A stretch of 6,414 nucleotides of DNA from Sedimentisphaerales bacterium (GTDB taxonomy: Bacteria > Planctomycetota > Phycisphaerae > Sedimentisphaerales > Anaerobacaceae), in assembly GCA_030630905.1 (NCBI GenBank), contig DAOVMB010000156.1, positions 1-6,414 of the forward strand. The letters are read 5' to 3'. Position numbers and translations under genes: made by a program. Positions 1-6,414 of the stretch are shown piece after piece (within the stretch, counting starts at the first letter, position 1; each line of letters starts with the position of its first letter). A model generated the notes under the pieces. It was not told where the DNA came from. It did not search any database and saw only the letters and a list, made by a program, of their open reading frames with translations.

Positions 1-325
1 TAATACGTTCGCAGGGATAATTCTCACAAAAGACACAAATATTAACTTTACACTCACGGGCACATTTTCGTATTGAGCAAAAGGGAGGACCGCCCCCCTG
101 CCGACATCCGGCACAGCTTTTTTCAGGGTCGCATAGATTAATGAGAAACTCCCAGAATTCATTAAAGCCTGGAATTTCTTTACCCCAGGCCTCATAACCT
201 TCTTTGGCCATTGATTCCCTGAGAGCATCAGCTTGGCGGGGAATACGCCCGCGTTGGGCGCAAAGTCCGCAATATAGACCGCAATACGTAACAAGTTTCA
301 GCTTATCCACATCTTCAAAGCCCAT
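1..325 (-). CDS. DUF3795-type cysteine-rich protein, C-terminus cut by window edge
   Basis: I translated this myself from the minus strand. It is open from the ATG at 325 to the window edge, giving 108 residues with no stop, so the C-terminus is missing. It has twelve cysteines, at residues 15, 19, 22, 65, 71, 74, 83, 88, 92, 97, 100 and 105. The opening YCGLYCGLC (14-22) followed by CAGCRQGGGPPFC (71-83), IRKCA, and a closing C-x2-C-x4-C is the pattern I associate with DUF3795, a small family of unknown function. The cysteine spacing suggests zinc or Fe-S binding, but that is inference. There is no signal peptide or membrane segment, so it is probably cytoplasmic. The start is supported by a GGGAGG ribosome binding site ten bases upstream. 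It lies 34 bases downstream of the Nramp-like gene on the same strand, so the two could share a transcript. No function can be assigned. Confidence 0.8.
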   Translation of the reverse strand, partial: MGFEDVDKLKLVTYCGLYCGLCAQRGRIPRQADALRESMAKEGYEAWGKEIPGFNEFWEFLINLCDPEKSCAGCRQGGGPPFCSIRKCARECKVNICVFCENYPCERI

Positions 326-335
326 AATAAAAACG

Positions 336-341
336 CCTCCC
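336..341 (-). promoter_or_regulatory. Shine-Dalgarno for the DUF3795 gene
   Basis: The minus strand reads GGGAGG, then ten bases, then ATG at 325. This strong site fixes the start of the cysteine-rich gene. It shows that the gene is translated independently, although it sits close behind the transporter stop codon. Confidence 0.7.
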
Positions 342-359
342 GTATTAAACAAGCCGCAC

Positions 360-1817
360 TTACTTTTGAAATAAGACCGCCGGCATCTGGACGATGCAGA
401 AATAGCCGAACACAAGAAACGCAATTACCAGTCCGACTGCAAATATCCAATTCGGTTTGAGCACGCGCGCGGCCTCTGCACTGAGCAACTTGGGCATCAC
501 TACAAATAGACCGACCGCCACCAGGATCGCCTGCAGCGGAGTCAGGAGCAGGCCGTCCAGCAGAGCGGCGAACTGCACCAGGACCACGGGCTTATCTTTG
601 AAGCAAAAAACGATGACCATGTTCGCACACAAAAAGAAGAGCAAAAACAGCCGGAACTGCCATTTCCACGAGAGCCGCTTATTGAAACCCGGTATGCAGA
701 TTCGGCACGAATCGGCCAGCAGTCGAGGCCAGCCCGCCAATTGGCCGATCTGCGTGGAAATCAGCGCCGCCGCTCCAGCTAACATAAACAAAAAGCCGCC
801 CCACGACCCCCATCTCGACGAGAACACCGTCGAGAGCTTAATAGCCACATCCGGGCCTTCGGGTGCGATTTTCTCAGGCCCAAGCACACCAGCGCCGGCG
901 ATGAAGAATGCACCTGTCGCCACGATCCCAATCACTACGGCCAGAGACGAATCGATATACAGCACCCGGCACCATCCCTTGATTTTTTCCGCTGCATCGC
1001 GCGACATTGATCGCAGGCTCGCCACATCGGCTGCTCTGCCGTAACCGCGCCCCGCCGCGGCCCCGTAGCCTGCTCCGAGTACCCAGTATGTGTACCAGAC
1101 CTGGCTGGCAAAACCCCCCGCGCCCCAGCCCAACAGCGGCAGGATTTCTTTCCACGGGTTATCGCTGACCTTATCCATGGACGCAGCCCATTCGGGTACT
1201 GCCGGCACACTAAAAGTAAGGCTCTTTAATAACGCGCCGATACCCGGAAAGACATGGGCCGCTACGTATAGCACGCCCAGGACAACAATTAATACGAGAA
1301 AGCTCATCACGATTTTGAGCACGTTGAAAAGCCCCGACCAGACCACGGCAACCGCCACGACCGTCACTACCCAGCCGCACAGACCGGGGAATATATTTGT
1401 CATCGACTCCGGAATCATCTGAGCTGGAAAGAGACTGCTGACAAACACGCCCGCTGCTGTCACGACCGCCCCGATGGAAAACGTCCCGGCAATGAACTGT
1501 ATTACCAGAACGACCCACACGGCCCAGTGCTTCGGTCCCGGCATCCGGCTGAACATATCGATCATCCCTTCGCCCGTGCAGACGGTATAACGTGCCCCGC
1601 TCATGCCGATCCAGAACTTCAGGAAAATTCCAACTACGATCGCCCAGAGCACCGCCGTGCCGAGAATTGCTCCCGTGCGCGTCGCCAGGATGACCTCGCC
1701 CGAACCGATATATTCCGCCGCCCAGACAAAGGACGGCCCCACCATCGCGAATGCAGCAAGACCAATTGGCGGTTTCTTAATTGTCAGGTCGCTACTGTTT
1801 TTTGTGTCTTCTTTCAT
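360..1817 (-). CDS. Divergent Nramp-family (SLC11-like) membrane transporter
   Basis: A 485-residue polytopic inner-membrane protein with about eleven hydrophobic segments, a usual length for Nramp/MntH proteins. Family-like features are the TM1 context GPSFVWAAEYIGSGE (27-41), the GARYTVCTGEG stretch (74-84) that corresponds to the conserved Arg...TG region after TM2, a TM5 with a NVLK element (165-168), a glycine-rich TM6 (230-252), and a TM8 with GAAALISTQIGQLAG (348-362). In canonical Nramps, TM1 carries DPGN and TM6 carries an MPHN-like motif, and these coordinate Mn2+ or Fe2+. Here they are GSGE (38-41) and ASQVWYTYW (237-245), so the metal ligands are lost and the substrate is unknown; I therefore give no mntH symbol. 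The start at 1817 is preferred to an ATG at 1835 because AGGGG lies nine bases upstream of 1817 and nothing comparable precedes 1835. The next gene downstream is the DUF3795 protein. Confidence is high for a transporter of this fold and low for the substrate. Confidence 0.85.
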   Translation of the reverse strand: MKEDTKNSSDLTIKKPPIGLAAFAMVGPSFVWAAEYIGSGEVILATRTGAILGTAVLWAIVVGIFLKFWIGMSGARYTVCTGEGMIDMFSRMPGPKHWAVWVVLVIQFIAGTFSIGAVVTAAGVFVSSLFPAQMIPESMTNIFPGLCGWVVTVVAVAVVWSGLFNVLKIVMSFLVLIVVLGVLYVAAHVFPGIGALLKSLTFSVPAVPEWAASMDKVSDNPWKEILPLLGWGAGGFASQVWYTYWVLGAGYGAAAGRGYGRAADVASLRSMSRDAAEKIKGWCRVLYIDSSLAVVIGIVATGAFFIAGAGVLGPEKIAPEGPDVAIKLSTVFSSRWGSWGGFLFMLAGAAALISTQIGQLAGWPRLLADSCRICIPGFNKRLSWKWQFRLFLLFFLCANMVIVFCFKDKPVVLVQFAALLDGLLLTPLQAILVAVGLFVVMPKLLSAEAARVLKPNWIFAVGLVIAFLVFGYFCIVQMPAVLFQK

Positions 1818-1826
1818 GCGTATTAG

Positions 1827-1831
1827 CCCCT
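1827..1831 (-). promoter_or_regulatory. Ribosome binding site deciding the transporter start
   Basis: The minus strand reads AGGGG, nine bases before the ATG at 1817. The alternative in-frame ATG at 1835 is preceded by CGAAAATCATCT, which has no Shine-Dalgarno, and the first ATG would itself lie just ahead of this site. The shorter 485-residue product is therefore preferred over the 491-residue one. Confidence 0.6.
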
Positions 1832-1847
1832 GCATAGATGATTTTCG

Positions 1848-1868
1848 AAGCCAGCATGCTTATGGCTT
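1848..1868. repeat. Inverted repeat ahead of the transporter gene, possible operator
   Basis: The arms AAGCCA (1848-1853) and TGGCTT (1863-1868) are perfectly complementary, separated by nine bases that include the palindrome GCATGC. The element lies 31 to 51 bases upstream of the transporter ATG, inside the only sizeable gap of the window (1818-1945). No T-run follows it on the minus strand, so a terminator is unlikely. An operator or a 5' leader hairpin is possible. Six-base arms can arise by chance, so this is weak. Confidence 0.3.
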
Positions 1869-1945
1869 GCCAGTAACTTACCTGTATAAAATCAGCCTGT
1901 CCACAGATTTTTGTAAGTCGTAGCAGGCCGGTGAATTGAACGTTC

Positions 1946-4048
1946 TTACTCTGTCGCCATCAATTCCGCTTTGCGAACGGAAAAGCAATCGTCGCCCGAA
2001 AAGAGCAAGTGGCAGGTTTTGCCGTCATTGCTTATCCACTTAGTGGGAAATGAGTTTGTCTCACCCGGCCCGACGTCCCATTCTTCCGTGTAATATACGG
2101 TCGTCCAAGGTCCCCAGGGTTGCGGTGCATCATAGACGCCGAAGCCGCCTTGGAAACGAGTGCCTTGCGGGTGTTTACTCGCCGGCAGAACCTGACACCA
2201 TAGATATCTTTTTAGCCCCATATTATAACTGATTTGGGAGCGATAACAATTGCCGGGATTAACAAAAACCGCTCCCCTTTCACGGATATTTTTAGTCCAG
2301 ACAGGACGATCTGAATTATCAATGCCCTTGAAAAATTCATAAGCACCGCGATTCCTGATTTCATTCTTTGGCACCCGCCCCATGACCATCTCGTCCGCCG
2401 GCTCGTAAGCGCTGTCGGCGTTATGTGAATAGATATAGACGAACCGATCCGGCGCCCCGGCATAGTTCTTGCCGAAGTTCAAAAAGGTAGGGGCACCAAA
2501 ACCTGCCGTGAATTTCCAGTCGCACCACGTCCAGCTCTCACCGTGGTCAGTGGACCAGGCGAGTTGTGAATTGCCGGTATTGCGAACGAGCATATAAAGC
2601 ACGCCGTCAACCATCAACATACCGCTGGCCTTCGCGCCCCTGGCCCCCTGCCCCACGCGTTCGCCGGTCTCCGTGCGGACGTTGGTCCCGTTGAAATCGG
2701 GCGGTGAACCGATGATTTTGGCAATGCCGAGACTGAGCTTTTCTTTAGTCTTTGGCTCGAATCCCCAACCGTCCCCGTATGCAGTGTATTGATTGTCGTT
2801 ATCGGCCCAGGTGATAGGCCAGTTGTCACTGCCCTTTGCTTTGCGGACAATCGTCTTTGCCGGCGCCCACCTAATACCTTTTATCACAGGGCTGGTCGGA
2901 TAAGGTGAGCAGACGACAGCGCCCATTACGGGATTGAATAAATACAGCTCTATTCCGGCCCAGAATCCTTCGCCTTTCGAACTGTCGAACAAATTGGAGC
3001 CGTTCCGCACAACGATAAGGTCCAGGCTCGGAACGACCAGTAGCACCTGGTTTCCGGCTCCCGCTCCCGCAAAGGCATCGCGCGGTACGTTCGTCCACAC
3101 ACCATCGAAATTGGTCCACCAGCCGAGACCCGACGCCGGCGCTGGATTTCCGCCTGGCCGGTCGGGCAAAGGCGTGCCGGCAAACCTGACCACTTCTTCG
3201 ACCCACTCCGAATCGACGAGCTGCCGGCCCTGCCAATCACCTTTTCGCAGCATGAGCCGCCCTACCCGCGCCACGGCTCGGGCGGTGTAACCGCCGCCAC
3301 CCCAGTTGGCGACAAGGTTCAGGTTGTTGACTTCGAAGGTTTTGCCGTACCCGATGGACCAGTCACTGTCTTTTACACCGATAGGCTTCATTATTCTCTG
3401 CCGCAGCAACGTTCGGATGTCGGTGTGTTCTGCGCCCCGCAGGCCGGCTGTGACGGCGTAAGAAAGCATCGCCATACCGGGATTGCTGTAGGCGTATTTG
3501 GTGCCGGGCTCGAATATCACCGGCGCTTCGTCTCGCGAGACGGTGAAAGGATCGGGATTCTGCTTCCAGAACTGTCCCTTCCAGCCGGGCAGATCGAAAT
3601 GGCCGATACCATCCTGCTCGGCGTCTTCGATGCCGGATGAATGTGTCGCCAAATGACGGATGGTGATTTTTGATTTCTGCGGATGTCCCTTCCACTCGGG
3701 AATGTATTTGCAGGCCGGGTCATCGGCGCTGAGCCGTTCGTCGTTTAATGCGAGCATCAGAGAGACGCCACCGACCAGGGCCTTTGCCATCGAAGCGGTG
3801 TAGTGCTTCTTCTCTGGTCCAAAGCCGGGAGCGTACCATTCATAGACTATCTTGTCGTTCCTGATGACCAGAAATGATTTTGTCCCTTTCTTGGAAAGAA
3901 CGTCTCTTGCCGCATCGAGTTTCTGTGACGACATCCTTTCGGCCTCCGGGGATGCCTTTTGCCATTCGAAGCCCCCCTGCCCAGCCGAGGCACACTCAAA
4001 CAAACAAATAATGACCAACAGGCTTGCAACTGTTCTTTTAAAACTCAT
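1946..4048 (-). CDS. Secreted serine hydrolase (beta-lactamase fold) fused to a DUF4185/sialidase-like propeller domain
   Basis: A 700-residue protein with a signal peptide: charged start MSFKR, hydrophobic stretch 7-17, likely cleavage after ASA at residue 22. Residues about 30-370 are a class C beta-lactamase/penicillin-binding-like hydrolase (PF00144 type). The nucleophile motif is S86-M-A-K89, HLATHSSG spans 132-139, the YxN motif is Y187-S-N189, and a GAGAG element (328-332) stands where KTG or HxG is usual. Residues about 390-700 form a second domain, rich in Trp, Gly and Asp, containing ITWADND (412-418), AYGDGWGF (423-430), an Asp-box STDHGESW (499-506), FLNFGKNYAG (522-531), a YDAPQPWGPW stretch (639-648) and FSGDD (683-687). 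This resembles DUF4185-like five-bladed propellers, a fold related to glycoside hydrolases. The first domain probably cleaves an ester, amide or peptide bond, and the second may bind or cut a glycan; both roles are inference. Its ATG overlaps the stop of hydrolase 1, and it is the last gene of the unit. Confidence 0.88.
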   Translation of the reverse strand: MSFKRTVASLLVIICLFECASAGQGGFEWQKASPEAERMSSQKLDAARDVLSKKGTKSFLVIRNDKIVYEWYAPGFGPEKKHYTASMAKALVGGVSLMLALNDERLSADDPACKYIPEWKGHPQKSKITIRHLATHSSGIEDAEQDGIGHFDLPGWKGQFWKQNPDPFTVSRDEAPVIFEPGTKYAYSNPGMAMLSYAVTAGLRGAEHTDIRTLLRQRIMKPIGVKDSDWSIGYGKTFEVNNLNLVANWGGGGYTARAVARVGRLMLRKGDWQGRQLVDSEWVEEVVRFAGTPLPDRPGGNPAPASGLGWWTNFDGVWTNVPRDAFAGAGAGNQVLLVVPSLDLIVVRNGSNLFDSSKGEGFWAGIELYLFNPVMGAVVCSPYPTSPVIKGIRWAPAKTIVRKAKGSDNWPITWADNDNQYTAYGDGWGFEPKTKEKLSLGIAKIIGSPPDFNGTNVRTETGERVGQGARGAKASGMLMVDGVLYMLVRNTGNSQLAWSTDHGESWTWCDWKFTAGFGAPTFLNFGKNYAGAPDRFVYIYSHNADSAYEPADEMVMGRVPKNEIRNRGAYEFFKGIDNSDRPVWTKNIRERGAVFVNPGNCYRSQISYNMGLKRYLWCQVLPASKHPQGTRFQGGFGVYDAPQPWGPWTTVYYTEEWDVGPGETNSFPTKWISNDGKTCHLLFSGDDCFSVRKAELMATE

Positions 4049-5130
4049 TGCTTTTTCTCCCTCAAAGACAGAACAATCGGCTCGATAAATGGCTCGATGG
4101 CCTTATAGCTGGAATTGCGAGCTTTGTTCAGTGACTTGCCCGCTCGTGCTGCGACAATATCAAGACTCGGCATCACGACGATCAGACTATCGTACAGCCC
4201 CCACGACCAATAGGTGTCACGCGGGACGTTTGCCATAGTCCCATCGGCATTGTTCCACCACAACAGGCCGTAATGGTCTGATGCGTTGAAGTAGCTTTCA
4301 CTCTTGACGACCGGTAGCCCTCCCACCGCTTCCGGCACCGTTCGCGCCATATCGACAAAAGATGCGGGAATGATCTGCTTGTTGTACCATCGGCCTCGCC
4401 GCAGGTAGAGATACCCGATGCGGGCCATCGCGTTGACATTGGCATTGATGCCTGAGCCGAACTCCCGCCGTTTAACGCCGTCAATCTCTTTCGGTCGATA
4501 TGCATTGCCGCGCCACGTCAAATCGTCTCTGCCGATACCAATCGGGCCAAAGACACGCTCGAACATCAGTTCTTGAACGTCTTGTCCGTAAGCTAACGTG
4601 ACGCACTCGGCCAACCAGTTCGGTCCGCCGTCGCTGTACGCCCACTTTGTGCCGGGTGTGAACATCAGTTTGGTGTACCCACCGTTCTTGTCGAAACCGG
4701 CGGTCTGAGTGGCGAGGTGAAACAGCGTTATCTTATCAAGCCATCCGGTCTGTGCATTAGACTCAGGTGGAATACCAAAGCCCGGATGATATTTCTTTGC
4801 CGGGTCCCGGAGGCTTTTGAATTTACCGTCTTTGAGCGCCAGAGCAACAGCGGTGACGCCGATTGCTTTCGTTGTTGACTTCAGGTCGTAACGCTTCTTT
4901 TGGTCGCCCCACTGCATAATGAGCCTGCCGCCACGGACGACGCATCCCGAGCCGGCGCCGGTCAGCGCAAAGTCACGCGCCCTCTTTAGCATGGTTGCAT
5001 CCATCCCCACCTGCTCCGGCGTTGCCCGCTCCCACGACGAACCAGGCCAAATTTCGCCAGCACCCCCCTGCCCGGTGGCCGGCGAATACGCCAGCACAAG
5101 CAGGCACACTATCAAACTTGTTTTGTTCAT
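4045..5130 (-). CDS. Secreted serine hydrolase, beta-lactamase fold, single domain
   Basis: A 361-residue protein with an N-terminal signal peptide (MNKTSLIVCLLVLAYSPATG, cleavage near residue 19). The body is a PF00144-type serine hydrolase. SxxK is S85-T-T-K88. HLATQTAG (138-145) replaces the more usual HLLTHTSG. The tyrosine motif is Y165-S-D167, with Asp where Asn is typical. A WSWGLYDS stretch (308-315) sits where KTG or HxG would be, so the third motif is strongly altered. The C-terminal core GLLWWNNADG...NVPRD...VVMPSLD (288-324) aligns clearly with GLGWWTNFDG...NVPRD...VVPSLD in hydrolase 2, so the two are paralogues. It probably acts on an ester, amide or peptide in the periplasm or outside the cell; the substrate is unknown. 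The reading frame is open upstream to 5301, but that stretch lies inside the propeller gene; the ATG at 5130 has both a signal peptide and a strong ribosome binding site. Confidence 0.88.
   Translation of the reverse strand: MNKTSLIVCLLVLAYSPATGQGGAGEIWPGSSWERATPEQVGMDATMLKRARDFALTGAGSGCVVRGGRLIMQWGDQKKRYDLKSTTKAIGVTAVALALKDGKFKSLRDPAKKYHPGFGIPPESNAQTGWLDKITLFHLATQTAGFDKNGGYTKLMFTPGTKWAYSDGGPNWLAECVTLAYGQDVQELMFERVFGPIGIGRDDLTWRGNAYRPKEIDGVKRREFGSGINANVNAMARIGYLYLRRGRWYNKQIIPASFVDMARTVPEAVGGLPVVKSESYFNASDHYGLLWWNNADGTMANVPRDTYWSWGLYDSLIVVMPSLDIVAARAGKSLNKARNSSYKAIEPFIEPIVLSLREKKQ
4057..4063 (-). promoter_or_regulatory. Shine-Dalgarno of hydrolase 2, inside the end of hydrolase 1
   Basis: The minus strand reads GAGGGAG, eight bases before the ATG at 4048. 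It lies within the last codons of hydrolase 1 (the Leu-Arg-Glu stretch). Together with the ATGA overlap at 4045-4048, it points to translational coupling of the two paralogues. Confidence 0.75.
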
Positions 5131-5135
5131 GATTT

Positions 5136-5142
5136 CTCCCTT
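5136..5142 (-). promoter_or_regulatory. Shine-Dalgarno of hydrolase 1, abutting the upstream stop codon
   Basis: The minus strand reads TAAGGGAGAAATC and then ATG at 5130. The AAGGGAG site starts within the TAA stop of the propeller gene and lies five bases from the start codon. With only ten bases between the genes, a ribosome finishing the first gene could readily restart on the second. Confidence 0.75.
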
Positions 5143-6414
5143 ATTTGCCGATGCAGTAAAGATTTTTTGCCGTGCGGATGAACAGACGCCCATCAGCGAC
5201 GGAAATTGAGGACTGGATAGGAGTCTCGTTGATTTTGGTTTCGAATATGATTTTGAATTTGTCGCCGCCAGCGTCCAGCACGACGATTTCCCCGGTCTCA
5301 TTGATACAGTAAAGTTTTTCGTCGGCGCCGGTCAGCGAGGCGCGCCATGGCCCTCGGCCGCCGATTTTACCCTGCCAAATCCGGCTTCCGGTTTTTGGGT
5401 CAAGGCAAGTAACCACCTTTCCGCTCCGGATACCGTTCAGTACGTACAGTCGATTCTGATAATAAAGCGGTGTAGTGCAATCCGGCGACGGCCCGTCGAA
5501 TTCCCAGACGATGCGGGCCTCGGACGGATTTTCGGCGCTGCCGGGCTTGAGAGCATAAACTTTGCCGTGCTTATGTCTCGTGCCGAATATCAGTCCGTCT
5601 CCGGTAACCAGAGAAGGGATGATTCGCGAATTTCTTATTTTTCTTGTCCAGTATTCGAAACGCCACAACTCCTTACCGGTCTCGGAGTCGTGCGCGGTGA
5701 CGAAGTCTCCGCCTGTATTGAGGATTTCCACATGGCTGTCATAGACGAAAGGAATGGGCGTGCTGTAAGTCTCCATTGCTTCGTCAAAAGCATCGGTTTT
5801 CCGCTGCTGCTTCCAAATAGTTTTGCCGGTTTCCGGGTCCAGCGCCATTATGTACGAATCCAGCGGTTCTTCAGCCTCAGGCGGGCGGTAGGGTTTGTTT
5901 CGGCGAATAGCAATGATATAGAGCTTGTTTTTGTACAGCAAAGGGCTTGAACCGTAACCAAACTGCAGGGCGAGGTTGCCGTATTCGGCTTCGATGTTGC
6001 GCGACCAGAGCTTGTTGCCGTCATAATCGAAGCCGACCAGGTCTCCGCTGGCGTACAGGAAAAATACGTGTTTACCGTTTGCTACGGGTGAAGGGGACGC
6101 CATATTATTGCGGGGGAAGCGGCGTGAATCGGATCCGGTCTGCCGTTCCCAGAGCTTTTTGCCGTCCTTTGCATCGAAGCACAAAGCGACATAATCAGGG
6201 CCTCGCCCGACCATCGAGGTGACAAACACTTTGCCGTTAGAGATAATCGCCGTGGCGCCGCTGGGACCCGGAAGCGGGCTGATCCAGGCGACGTTTTCCG
6301 TCTCGCCCCAGGAGTCCGGCAGATTTGTTTCATCCGTGGAGCCGTTGAAGAATGGCCCTCGCCACTGAGGCCAGTCGGTGGCCTGAACTGATGCCGAGAT
6401 TGCTAATATCGTGA
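5141..6414 (-). CDS. Secreted PQQ-like (WD40-like) beta-propeller protein, start codon just outside the window
   Basis: The frame is open from the right edge (first full codon at 6412) to TAA at 5141, giving 423 visible residues. It begins with the end of a signal peptide, TILAISASVQA, followed by mature TDWPQWRGPFFNGST, a start characteristic of planctomycete PQQ-like repeat proteins. A GTG at 6229 is an internal valine, not the start. Propeller repeats of the form LDxxTGxxxW recur, with blade tryptophans at visible residues 43, 88, 136, 200, 250, 303 and 346 and a Phe at 390. The last strand LYCIG (419-422) would close the ring with the N-terminal strand, giving about eight blades. I see no dehydrogenase extension or haem CxxCH motif, so this is probably a binding or scaffold protein rather than a quinoprotein enzyme. 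Homologues include BamB-like outer-membrane assembly proteins, but a planctomycete stand-alone propeller fits better. It is the first visible gene of the three-gene secreted unit. Confidence 0.88.
   Translation of the reverse strand, partial: TILAISASVQATDWPQWRGPFFNGSTDETNLPDSWGETENVAWISPLPGPSGATAIISNGKVFVTSMVGRGPDYVALCFDAKDGKKLWERQTGSDSRRFPRNNMASPSPVANGKHVFFLYASGDLVGFDYDGNKLWSRNIEAEYGNLALQFGYGSSPLLYKNKLYIIAIRRNKPYRPPEAEEPLDSYIMALDPETGKTIWKQQRKTDAFDEAMETYSTPIPFVYDSHVEILNTGGDFVTAHDSETGKELWRFEYWTRKIRNSRIIPSLVTGDGLIFGTRHKHGKVYALKPGSAENPSEARIVWEFDGPSPDCTTPLYYQNRLYVLNGIRSGKVVTCLDPKTGSRIWQGKIGGRGPWRASLTGADEKLYCINETGEIVVLDAGGDKFKIIFETKINETPIQSSISVADGRLFIRTAKNLYCIGK

Noticed and set aside
457..1044. 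195-residue open frame on the plus strand opposite the transporter gene
   Set aside because: It is the antisense shadow of a well-supported membrane protein. Its composition is low-complexity (Ser, Ala, Arg, Pro), with no recognisable motif and no good ribosome binding site.
1895..1928. Possible terminator after hydrolase 2 (GCCTG/CAGGC arms on the minus strand)
   Set aside because: The stem is only five base pairs with a 24-base loop, and the following TGATTTTATAC is not a proper T-run.
1869..1945. Sigma-70 promoter for the transporter gene
   Set aside because: A TTATAC box is visible on the minus strand, but no acceptable -35 hexamer lies 16-18 bases upstream, so I do not annotate it.
1946..5130. 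Antibiotic-resistance beta-lactamases
   Set aside because: Both proteins have the beta-lactamase fold motifs, but the third motif is altered, one is fused to a propeller, and both sit in a secreted metabolic-looking unit. PF00144 members are mostly esterases and peptidases.
5131..5301. Upstream extension of hydrolase 1 to a start at 5301
   Set aside because: The extra 57 codons lie inside the propeller gene, lack a signal peptide at their start, and would bury the clear signal peptide and ribosome binding site at 5130.
5141..6229. Propeller gene starting at the GTG at 6229
   Set aside because: The frame is open to the window edge, and the upstream 61 codons encode a signal-peptide end and the WPQWRGP mature start plus the first propeller strand.

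Overview
The window reads as a piece of a planctomycete-type genome, or one from a related PVC lineage. The main reason is a secreted eight-bladed PQQ-like propeller protein with the planctomycete-style mature N-terminus TDWPQWRGP. It sits beside two secreted beta-lactamase-fold serine hydrolases and a divergent Nramp-family transporter. The lineage is inferred from protein style, because no rRNA or other marker gene is present. All five genes lie on the minus strand, so transcription runs from high to low coordinates. Almost the whole window is coding.

Right part (6414 down to 1946): a tightly packed three-gene unit. First comes the PQQ-like propeller, whose start codon lies just off the right edge. 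Ten bases after its stop, serine hydrolase 1 begins, with a Shine-Dalgarno sequence that touches the upstream TAA. Hydrolase 1 then overlaps hydrolase 2 by four bases (ATGA). All three products carry export signals or the end of one, so they should act outside the cytoplasmic membrane. The two hydrolases are paralogues. Hydrolase 2 also carries a C-terminal domain of about 310 residues that looks like a DUF4185/sialidase-like beta-propeller and contains one Asp-box. The substrate cannot be read from the sequence.

Middle (1945 to 1818): a 128-base gap containing a 6-bp inverted repeat just ahead of the transporter. I see no convincing sigma-70 promoter or intrinsic terminator in it.

Left part (1817 down to 1): a divergent Nramp-like membrane transporter in which the TM1 metal motif DPGN is replaced by GSGE and the TM6 Met/His motif is also lost. 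After 34 bases comes a cysteine-rich DUF3795 protein with its own ribosome binding site, cut by the left edge. The two may be co-transcribed.

The most interesting items are the hydrolase-propeller fusion inside a translationally coupled secreted operon, and the Nramp-like protein lacking the canonical metal ligands. Assignments come from reading motifs by eye; no database search was run.
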